From Flavisolibacter sp. (GTDB lineage Bacteria; Bacteroidota; Bacteroidia; Chitinophagales; Chitinophagaceae), in NCBI GenBank assembly GCA_025936195.1, contig JAICTW010000239.1, positions 1 to 5,395 on the forward strand: 5,395 nt of DNA, written 5' to 3'. Numbering within the stretch: position 1 is the first letter of the stretch; each line of letters opens with the position of its first letter. Below the pieces are notes generated by a model that was given only the letters and a program-made list of their open reading frames with translations, did no database searches and was not told the DNA's origin. The translations under genes were made by a program, and so were the position numbers. Positions 1 to 5,395 of this stretch are shown here, one piece after another.

Positions 1-3000
1 AATAATCTTACCTCAAAAGCCTATCCGACATCCGAGTTGGGTGATGATGTGGATTTAGCTGACGCTGTTAAGATGCTGGGATCATCAATAGGTGAAATAA
101 AAAATGCTGTATTGGGCTTTGAAAAAAATGCAATGACCAAGGGATGGTGTAAAGAGATTGTTTTATCAAAGTCCTTTCTAAGATTGAATTCACCCGAATA
201 CAAAAAGCTTGGCGGTGGACATCGCGTAAAAAAGATAGAGATCTTCGACAACTGGAATGCTATGACCAAGGGAAAGCAGCGTGAATCCGTGTATGGTCAG
301 GAGTATGAATACAAAGCTTCTATTGATGTTGATGGAAAAACACAAGTCATAAGCAGTGGTGTAGCTACTTATGAACCTATGATCGGAGGTGAAGAAAATC
401 CATTCCGGCAGCCAATTGATTATGCAGAAAAACTAGCGCCACTTGCTCCGGTGTCTTACATGTACAGCGAAATGCCTTTGGGAGAATCTTATTTCCCCGG
501 TGCATCTGTGGGTTACAGTAAAGTGCGTGTCCGTACAATAAATGCAAAAGCGAAATCAGCAAACGGTTGGGAGGAAACAGAGTTTTTTACCAGTAAGGAT
601 TTTCCAACCATTGTTGACTATACTTTGCTTGATCAGGATGCAAAAGCCAGATACAATCCGAAACTTCAGAACTTATTAAAGATCCATTCGGTTCAGAGAG
701 TGACCATTAGCCAGGGCTTTAAAATTGAGCTGAATGATATGAATGGTAAAGTGAAAAGAACAGCCAGTTATGCCGAAAACGATTCCCTCAATCCGGTTGC
801 CTACACGCAAAATTTTTATAAGGTTGATGATGACAGATCGGTTATACAAAAATTAAACAATACTGTTTGGGCGGTTGATTCAGCAAACGGAAAGATCAAT
901 AAAAATGGAATTATTGGAAAGGATATTGAATTGGTAACTGATTTCCGGCAGCAATATTCCAGTTCCATATCCGGAGGTGTTTCACCTAACCTGGATTATT
1001 TCCAGATCGGCATTTTCCCTGTGCCCATTCCTTCTTTCTTTAAGTTTCCGCAGTTCGACGAAAGCCAGTTCCGCAGTGCGGCTACTGTGAAAATTATTCA
1101 GCGCTATGGCATTTTGGACAGCGTGATTGTAAAAGATAAAAGCAGCATTGTTTCTACCAAAAATCTTTTGTACGATGGCGAAACAGGAGAAGTGGTTTTA
1201 TCAAGAACAAAGAATGAATTCAATGATCCTGTTTACAACTTCAGTTATCCTGCACATTGGGCTTACAGTGGAATGGGCATGGCTTATAAAAATGTGCAGG
1301 CAGAGTTTTCAAACCTGTTGCTTATTAACGGAAAGCTTTTCTCTTCTGCCAATCAGCCTTTTCCTACTGAAAAGTATTTTGAAAGCGGAGATGAATTATG
1401 GATCACGGGCACGTCGGCATCGCCAGCATTTGGAGAGTCTTGCGAATCGTTGTTGCCTAATCCATTCACTATAAAAATTGATGGAAAGGCTTATGTGGTT
1501 GATGCAGGCAAGGGTGTATCAAAAGATGCTGGTTTATATATTATTAACAAACAGGGAAGACCTTTTTCGGGTAGAATTACCTCGCTTAAAGTTTTGCGCT
1601 CAGGTAAAAGAAATATGCTTGATGCCTCGGCAGGAAGTATTCTTTCTCTTGATAATCCAATACGGGAAGTTGCTTCTGGTACTTACAGGCTTGCTATAGA
1701 CAGTACCATAAGAATTATCAATGCATCAAGTGTGTCGTATCAAGATTTATGGAAAGTGGAAAATAGCTTGTATGCAAAGGATACTTTAATTAGAGTGACA
1801 AGAAATTATTCAGTCTTGTTAACTCCCACAGAAGTTGACCGCAGCCTACTGTACGCACGGGTCGGCCATCCGGATATTGCTGATCAATTCTTTTCCAATG
1901 TGAGTACAGTTCTTTCAAGCTACGACTACATTAGAGGAGGGACCGGCTGTCACTCCAGATCTATTAAAACTAAAACAATGCTGAAGTTTGACCTGTCGGT
2001 TATTCCTCCGGGAGCTTCTGTTACAGACGCACGATTCTCCTTCAGCCCCAAAAAGCCGGACAATGTATGGCCGGTTATACGGAATGACTGCTCAAGGGGA
2101 TTTTTTAGTTACGACTGGACGAAGGCTAACAATTATTATACAGTGGATTCCAGGGTAAACATCAAGCGCATCACATCTAACTGGAACCAGTACACGAGGT
2201 ATGGAGACTTCCGGACAAGCGCCACTAATCAGGTTTTGCTTAACAGCAATAATCTTTCAAATGTAACCTGTACCTCATTGATCCAGGATGCGGTGAGCCA
2301 GCCTTCATACGGTTTTATGTTTGAGATTGTGAAACAAGGTGCAAGCGATGGAAGCAATTCGGAAACTAACTATCTCAGTGCCTGTGCTTCTCTTGGATCA
2401 ACAGGACTTAACGGTTGCAGTTCATCTACATCAACCGTTAATACATTATTAACACAACAAATTACGGCTGCGGTCTCTGCTCCTGGCTGCTCCTGTTTTG
2501 TGCCTCAGTTACAGGTTTCCTATTCTGTAACAAAGGACACAACTATTACAGTATGCAGGCCAAATATCACTGATACCACCAATCCTTATCGTTGGGGCAT
2601 CCTCGGCAACTGGCGTATGGATCGTGCCTATACTTATTATAGCGATCGTAAAGAGTCGGACGCATCAAACAGGCAAACAGACATTAGAAGAGAAGGAACG
2701 TTGAAGAACTTTACCACTTACTGGCAGTTTACTGATTCAAATCTTATTGCTGCACCGGATACCTCCAAATGGGTTTGGAATAGTGCCGTGTCAATTTATA
2801 ACCGCAAAGGATTTGAAATAGAAAACTATGATCCATTGGGAAGATACAATGCAGGCTTGTATGGTTACAATCAGACCTTACCTGTAGCCGTGGCGCAAAA
2901 TGCAAAATACCGTGAAATACTCTCTGATGGATTTGAAGACTATGATTATAAAACCAACGATTGCATCAGTTGCGAAGCTCCGAGGGAGGTTGATTTTAGA

Positions 3001-4230
3001 AAAGGTCAATCCAATGTTTCAATAAGCGATGAAGATGCACATACAGGTCGCTATAGTCTTAAAGTAAATGCATCTGCCGAATCCCGCCTGAGTATTCCGT
3101 TGACAAGCCAGGCACCGGAATCGCAAGCGAAATGGTATCTCAATGTTGATTCAACACCTGTTTATGCATTAACGGTAATAGGCAAAGGTCAGGGGTTGTC
3201 TGCAACCTATGTTGGCGGGCAACCAACAGGTAATGGTTGTAATGCTAACCGTACGTCCACCTTATATACTATCAGCCCTAAAATTGATTATAACTGGGGT
3301 AATGTGTCACCTTATCCAAGAGATTTTTGCCTGCGAAATATTATTGGGCGTTATGACTACGATGCGAACTGGTCTGGATTTCTTCAGGCTAAACTTTCTG
3401 GTTACTATCGTTTCCATTTAGAAAAGACTACCGGCTTAGCTTCATTGCGAATAGCAAAGGGGAATACGGTCTTAACTCAGAACTTTATTACTCAACCAAC
3501 CAGTCCATCGTTTACCACTGCACAAGTTTATCTGCAGGCAGGAGAGTTGTACAGCATTACAGCATCCTTCAGCAAATACTGGCGCATACCTGCAGCAGTA
3601 CAGTTGACATGGCAGGTTGATAACGGATCGTGGGAAGTAGTTCCGCAACAATTCCTTTATCCGCAGAACATGACTGTGTACGACACCATAGGATCCATCA
3701 GGCGGGATGTAAAACTTTACTGTATTGGTGTGAAAAATGACAGCATCCGCAATGCGGTCCGGCCAACCTTCTCTCCAACAAAGGGTGCTAAAATGGTGGT
3801 GAGCGCATGGGTAAAAATGGCCGGAACTGATTGTTCAACAGCAGCGGCATTAAATGATGTGATCATTGCAGGCTTCGACAACAATACTTCTGTTTCACTT
3901 CAAAAAACTGGTGTTCGAATAGAAGGCTGGCAACGCTATGAGTCGGTAGTGGACGTACCATTGACAGCTACTACGCTTCTCTTAAGCCTCAGAGGTGCAC
4001 AGGGGCGAACAGTGTATGTGGATGATATACGCATGCAACCTTACAACAGTTCCATGAAGAGCTATGTGTATGATCCCATAAGCTTAAGATTAATGGCCGA
4101 CTTAGATGAGAATAACTACGCATCGTTTTATGAATACGATGACGACGGAACCCTTATTCGTGTGAAAAAGGAAACAGAAAAAGGAGTGATGACCATTAAA
4201 GAAACAAGAAGTGCTTTATTCAAAAATTAA
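1..4230 (+). CDS. Giant multidomain Rhs/YD-like extracellular protein, 5' partial (DNRLRE, PA14 and jelly-roll modules)
   Basis: The frame is open from base 1 to the TAA at 4228-4230 (1409 codons) with no stop, so the true start is upstream. The TTG at 37 is only the first start-like codon and is not a believable start. Seen in order: conserved blocks KLGGGHR (205-225), PMIGGEENPFRQPI (376-417), PLGESYFPGASVGYSKVR (475-528) and NGIIGKDIEL (904-933), then a YDGETGEVVLSRT-to-PAHWAY stretch (1171-1266); a beta-rich stretch to about 1830; a DNRLRE-like domain (about 1840-2535); a GILGNWR/YDPLGRYNAG section (2581-2949); a jelly-roll-like module holding a PA14 domain (about 3007-4044); and a YD-like end (4063-4173). 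I recall such architectures from Bacteroidota proteins annotated as hypothetical or Rhs-like. The role is inferred to be a surface adhesin or glycan-binding shell; no catalytic motif is seen. The C-terminus ends soon after the YD repeat, with no toxin domain and no recognisable T9SS sorting domain. The signal peptide would be upstream of the window. Confidence 0.85.
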   Translation, partial: NNLTSKAYPTSELGDDVDLADAVKMLGSSIGEIKNAVLGFEKNAMTKGWCKEIVLSKSFLRLNSPEYKKLGGGHRVKKIEIFDNWNAMTKGKQRESVYGQEYEYKASIDVDGKTQVISSGVATYEPMIGGEENPFRQPIDYAEKLAPLAPVSYMYSEMPLGESYFPGASVGYSKVRVRTINAKAKSANGWEETEFFTSKDFPTIVDYTLLDQDAKARYNPKLQNLLKIHSVQRVTISQGFKIELNDMNGKVKRTASYAENDSLNPVAYTQNFYKVDDDRSVIQKLNNTVWAVDSANGKINKNGIIGKDIELVTDFRQQYSSSISGGVSPNLDYFQIGIFPVPIPSFFKFPQFDESQFRSAATVKIIQRYGILDSVIVKDKSSIVSTKNLLYDGETGEVVLSRTKNEFNDPVYNFSYPAHWAYSGMGMAYKNVQAEFSNLLLINGKLFSSANQPFPTEKYFESGDELWITGTSASPAFGESCESLLPNPFTIKIDGKAYVVDAGKGVSKDAGLYIINKQGRPFSGRITSLKVLRSGKRNMLDASAGSILSLDNPIREVASGTYRLAIDSTIRIINASSVSYQDLWKVENSLYAKDTLIRVTRNYSVLLTPTEVDRSLLYARVGHPDIADQFFSNVSTVLSSYDYIRGGTGCHSRSIKTKTMLKFDLSVIPPGASVTDARFSFSPKKPDNVWPVIRNDCSRGFFSYDWTKANNYYTVDSRVNIKRITSNWNQYTRYGDFRTSATNQVLLNSNNLSNVTCTSLIQDAVSQPSYGFMFEIVKQGASDGSNSETNYLSACASLGSTGLNGCSSSTSTVNTLLTQQITAAVSAPGCSCFVPQLQVSYSVTKDTTITVCRPNITDTTNPYRWGILGNWRMDRAYTYYSDRKESDASNRQTDIRREGTLKNFTTYWQFTDSNLIAAPDTSKWVWNSAVSIYNRKGFEIENYDPLGRYNAGLYGYNQTLPVAVAQNAKYREILSDGFEDYDYKTNDCISCEAPREVDFRKGQSNVSISDEDAHTGRYSLKVNASAESRLSIPLTSQAPESQAKWYLNVDSTPVYALTVIGKGQGLSATYVGGQPTGNGCNANRTSTLYTISPKIDYNWGNVSPYPRDFCLRNIIGRYDYDANWSGFLQAKLSGYYRFHLEKTTGLASLRIAKGNTVLTQNFITQPTSPSFTTAQVYLQAGELYSITASFSKYWRIPAAVQLTWQVDNGSWEVVPQQFLYPQNMTVYDTIGSIRRDVKLYCIGVKNDSIRNAVRPTFSPTKGAKMVVSAWVKMAGTDCSTAAALNDVIIAGFDNNTSVSLQKTGVRIEGWQRYESVVDVPLTATTLLLSLRGAQGRTVYVDDIRMQPYNSSMKSYVYDPISLRLMADLDENNYASFYEYDDDGTLIRVKKETEKGVMTIKETRSALFKN
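1840..2535 (+). other. DNRLRE-like (CBM96-type) beta domain within the giant protein
   Basis: The stretch from LLYARVGHPDIADQFF through TMLKFDLSVIPPGASVTDA to the closing strand PQLQVSYSV follows the DNRLRE plan: an early strand, a 'LKFDLS-IPxGAxVtdA-F' core, and a late 'P-L-V-Y' strand. DNRLRE domains are found in secreted carbohydrate-active and adhesive bacterial proteins, so glycan or surface binding is inferred. This copy is longer than a compact one because of a Ser/Asn/Cys-rich loop around 2340-2460, and it contains seven cysteines. The boundaries are approximate. Confidence 0.6.
2581..2949 (+). other. Conserved Rhs-like section (GILGNWR ... YDPLGRYNAG ... GFEDY) within the giant protein
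   Basis: Translation gives NPYRWGILGNWRMDRAYTYY followed by DRKESD, an intervening variable part, then the block FEIENYDPLGRYNAGLYGY and the ending SDGFEDYDY. The 'YDPLGRYxAGxYGYNxTLPVAVAxNA' pattern resembles an Rhs/YD repeat (Tyr-Asp, then Gly-Arg, then an aromatic turn). I recognise this block from memory as strongly conserved in Bacteroidota giant proteins, but I have no family name for it. It is directly followed by a CxxC motif (CISC, 2962-2973). Confidence 0.5.
3181..3665 (+). other. PA14-like domain within the giant protein
   Basis: The stretch starts at GKGQGLSATYVGG, passes through 'IDYNWGNVSP', 'WSGFLQAKLSGYYRFHLEKT' and 'YLQAGELYSITASFSKYW', and ends in 'AAVQLTWQVDNGSWEVVP' and 'QFLYP'. 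This matches the PA14 order: GLxAxYY, a W-G-P segment, WxGxlxaxxSGxYxF, LxAGxxYxIxxxy, A-v-LxW, and a final P--LyP. PA14 beta-barrels occur in adhesins, glycosidases and toxin-translocation components, where they commonly bind glycans. The usual 'DDGxRLxvDG' segment is degenerate here (TGLASLRIAKGNT), so the acidic residues often seen there are missing. Two cysteines (in NGCNAN and RDFCLR) could pair. Confidence 0.75.
4063..4173 (+). other. C-terminal YD-like repeat of the giant protein
   Basis: The segment YVYDPISLRLMADLDENNYA is followed by SFYEYDDDGTLIRVKKETEK. The part YEYDDDGTLIRV (4129-4164) fits the YD/Rhs consensus YxYDxxGxLxxV. It is preceded by the closing strand of the jelly-roll-like module (YVDDIRMQPY, 4015-4044). 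Only 18 residues follow the repeat before the stop, so no Rhs core or C-terminal toxin is attached. Confidence 0.6.
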
Positions 4231-4249
4231 ACAACTCAAAACATAATTT
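4231..4249 (+). promoter_or_regulatory. Short A-rich leader without Shine-Dalgarno, before the 242-aa gene
   Basis: Nineteen bases separate the stop of the giant gene from the next ATG. The leader is AT-rich with AACATAA (4240-4246) three bases before the start. The same AACATAA (5020-5026) precedes the next gene by five bases. SD-independent starts with A-rich leaders are typical of Bacteroidota. The spacing implies co-transcription; no -33/-7 Bacteroidota promoter (TTTG, TAnnTTTG) or terminator hairpin is visible. Confidence 0.45.
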
Positions 4250-4312
4250 ATGAAAATCGTTTTCAGGTGCGTATTGGTATTGTTAATCTTCTTTTCGGCA
4301 AATGTACATGCT
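4250..4312 (+). other. Type I signal peptide of the LolA-like protein
   Basis: Residues 1-21 consist of a basic N-region with Lys2 and Arg6, a hydrophobic stretch (residues 8-15) and a small-residue C-region ending in VHA, with cleavage predicted before Gln22. This is sequence inspection only; a signal-peptide predictor was not run. Confidence 0.7.
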
Positions 4313-4978
4313 CAAAATATGCCGAAAGGTTTGGAAGTAATGGAAATCATAAAGATTGCCGAAGCATATAGGAACGCTTCTGATTTAAGTTTCGATGTCA
4401 ACATTAGTTATGCTGACAGTGCAACACAAACATCCATCACCGAGCAAATTGCGGGGAGCTATAAAATCCATGCTGGTAAATACTGGGGCATGATTGACAG
4501 TGTGGAATTTCTGCAGGGCAGCAGTTTTAATATGGCTGTTTATCATTCAGACAGTATAATTCTAATTAGCGACAGGCAGGAATATACCTCTGTGCTACAG
4601 CTTCCATTAATGGATTCTCTTTTCCGCGAAGCCAATATTGCTGATATGTCTGTAAATGATCTTAATGATTCAACAAGATCGCTGCTTATTGTTTTCAATG
4701 CGCAGTCCCCATATCACAGCTATGGATTGAAATATGACATAGCCACTAACCGGATTAAGCAGGTAAAATATTATTTAACCGAGATGACCTCGGATACACC
4801 TGGTGCAAGTGGTGTAGTGTGCGTTACTATGGATTTTTCTAATTACTCAGAAAATCTAATCAGTGATGATGAGTTTAATGAATCAAAGTTTGTGTACCGC
4901 TTCGCTGATGAAATAAAACTGCAACCTGCGTATGAAGGTTTCAGACTTATAATCAACACCCAAAAGGGAAACCAATAA
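4250..4978 (+). CDS. Exported protein of unknown function, LolA-like in appearance (242 aa)
   Basis: ATG at 4250, TAA at 4976-4978. The N-terminus has a basic start (MK..R), a hydrophobic core (VLVLLIFF) and a VHA-Q junction at residues 21/22, which together make a convincing type I signal peptide, so export to the periplasm or beyond is likely. Cys7 lies inside the hydrophobic part and is not in a lipobox. The mature part begins with a helix (LEVMEIIKIAEAYRN), followed by beta-strand patterns: SFDVNISYADS, GSYKIHAGKYWGMIDS, SIILISDRQEY, SLLIVFNA and YDIATNRIKQVKYYL. Helix-then-beta with 'G-Y--...Y' and a '-DSVEFL--' strand is reminiscent of LolA/LppX-type lipid-binding half-barrels, but that is weak inference and no diagnostic signature is seen. 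It lies 19 bases after the giant gene and 53 bases before the next exported protein, so a shared operon and a role with the giant protein (chaperone, anchor or assembly factor) are plausible. No Shine-Dalgarno sequence; an AACATAATTT leader precedes the ATG. Confidence 0.85.
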   Translation: MKIVFRCVLVLLIFFSANVHAQNMPKGLEVMEIIKIAEAYRNASDLSFDVNISYADSATQTSITEQIAGSYKIHAGKYWGMIDSVEFLQGSSFNMAVYHSDSIILISDRQEYTSVLQLPLMDSLFREANIADMSVNDLNDSTRSLLIVFNAQSPYHSYGLKYDIATNRIKQVKYYLTEMTSDTPGASGVVCVTMDFSNYSENLISDDEFNESKFVYRFADEIKLQPAYEGFRLIINTQKGNQ

Positions 4979-5031
4979 ACTATAAAATCGGATTAACAAG
5001 AATTGGTAAACTGTAAACTAACATAACTGCT
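4979..5031 (+). promoter_or_regulatory. Intergenic leader with repeated TAAACT
   Basis: This 53-base gap holds a tandem heptamer GTAAACT (5006-5012 and 5013-5019) and a third TAAACT overlapping the upstream stop (4976-4981). AACATAA follows at 5020-5026, five bases before the ATG. No hairpin or Bacteroidota promoter consensus is evident. The repeat could be chance in AT-rich DNA, or a short regulatory or leader element. Confidence 0.3.
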
Positions 5032-5112
5032 ATGAGACAAGCGCAGAAAAAATTTTTCCGCTTCACAACTCTTTTGTTGTTGTTGAGTTTTTGTGCCTCT
5101 TTGGCCTGGGCA
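5032..5112 (+). other. Type I signal peptide of the 3'-partial gene
   Basis: Residues 1-27: a KK/R-rich N-region, a run of leucines, and a SLAWA junction before Lys28. The sequence LSFC near residues 18-21 is a poor lipobox because Phe occupies the -1 position, so a lipoprotein is less likely than cleavage by signal peptidase I. Confidence 0.75.
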
Positions 5113-5395
5113 AAAAACGATCCGCCTTATACAGCTTCTCTGAAGGGAGATTCCATCAAGGTGGGGAAAGTGATCAGCGTTGCGGACAGTGTATTTTATA
5201 ATAGCACATTAAAGCCAACCATTCTGCGCACCAATTCTGTGAACAGTGTCATCAGCTTTCGCCTTAATGAATACGCTGATCTGGTAATGCCCGATTCTTT
5301 TAAAGTGGAATTAAGGACAAGGATCTATTACACCAATAACAATAACCTTCGCGAGTCCATAAAGGAGAAAATTTTTACTGTCGATTACAACAAAT
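5032..5395 (+). CDS. Exported protein, 3' partial; possible N-terminus of a second giant Rhs-like protein
   Basis: ATG at 5032 opens a frame that runs without a stop to the right edge (121 codons), so the gene continues beyond the window. Residues 1-27 form a signal peptide: MRQAQKKFFR (basic), TTLLLLLSF (hydrophobic core, encoded partly by four TTG codons) and cleavage after AWA. The following residues (KNDPPYTASLKGDSIKVG onward) are predominantly beta-strand-like (VISFRLNEYADLVMPDSFKV, ELRTRIYYTNNNN). I recognise no named domain. From memory, 'YTAS-KGDSIKVG', 'NSVISFRLNEYA' and 'LPDSF-V--R-R-YYT' resemble the start of the giant Bacteroidota proteins to which the upstream gene belongs, so this may be a second copy of that gene. 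Fifty-three bases of leader with no Shine-Dalgarno precede it. The frame is open and the signal peptide makes this a real gene; only its identity is uncertain. Confidence 0.85.
   Translation, partial: MRQAQKKFFRFTTLLLLLSFCASLAWAKNDPPYTASLKGDSIKVGKVISVADSVFYNSTLKPTILRTNSVNSVISFRLNEYADLVMPDSFKVELRTRIYYTNNNNLRESIKEKIFTVDYNK

Noticed and set aside
37..39. TTG as the start of the giant gene
   Set aside because: The frame is already open from base 1 and no signal peptide follows; the gene clearly begins upstream of the window.
21..269. Minus-strand open frame of 82 codons
   Set aside because: It lies opposite strongly conserved coding sequence of the giant gene and has no recognisable motif; it is a shadow frame.
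377..562. Minus-strand open frame of 61 codons
   Set aside because: It overlaps the conserved PMIGGEENPF and PLGESYFPG blocks on the other strand, so it is not an independent gene.
1148..1699. Two + strand open frames (1148-1474 and 1478-1699) in a second frame
   Set aside because: They are embedded in the giant gene and their translations have no domain pattern; they look like chance open frames.
3209..3421. + strand open frame inside the PA14 region
   Set aside because: The other frame gives the clear PA14 pattern, so this one is a shadow.
5047..5057. A6T5 run as a terminator
   Set aside because: It lies inside the signal-peptide coding region of the third gene and has no GC stem.
5074..5085. 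Four consecutive TTG codons as a phase-variation tract
   Set aside because: A trinucleotide repeat cannot shift frame on slippage, and four units are few; it encodes the hydrophobic core.
5083..5094. LSFC as a lipoprotein signal in the third gene
   Set aside because: Phe directly before Cys is not tolerated in a usual lipobox, and AWA just downstream is a better cleavage site.

Overview
The window looks like Bacteroidota DNA, most likely a Chitinophagales-type (Chitinophaga/Niastella-like) soil or aquatic organism. The GC content is moderate. The leaders are AT-rich with no Shine-Dalgarno sequence. The proteins are secreted, and the large one has conserved blocks that I recall from giant YD/Rhs-like proteins of that group. 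The assignment rests on pattern recognition, because no database search was possible.

Layout: all three genes are on the + strand and closely spaced. (1) Bases 1-4230 are the C-terminal 1409 codons of a giant, probably surface or secreted protein whose start lies upstream of the window. It comprises a long conserved Rhs-like N-terminal part, a cysteine-poor to cysteine-rich transition, a DNRLRE-type beta domain, a conserved 'GILGNWR...YDPLGRYNAG' section, a jelly-roll-like module that appears to be split by a PA14 domain, and a terminal YD-like repeat. (2) Nineteen bases later, 4250-4978 encodes a 242-residue exported protein of unknown function with a LolA-like look. (3) After a 53-base gap, 5032-5395 is the start of a third exported protein, cut by the right edge of the window. 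It is absent from simple long-ORF lists because it has no stop here.

The three genes probably form one transcription unit for cell-envelope or extracellular proteins. The beginning of gene 3 resembles, from memory, the N-termini of the same giant protein class as gene 1. If so, the locus is a tandem array in which giant Rhs-like proteins alternate with a small exported partner. No toxin domain, T9SS C-terminal sorting domain, RNA gene, CRISPR array, transposon or convincing terminator is visible. The most interesting points are the possible PA14-in-jelly-roll nesting, the possible tandem array, and the small co-encoded LolA-like protein.
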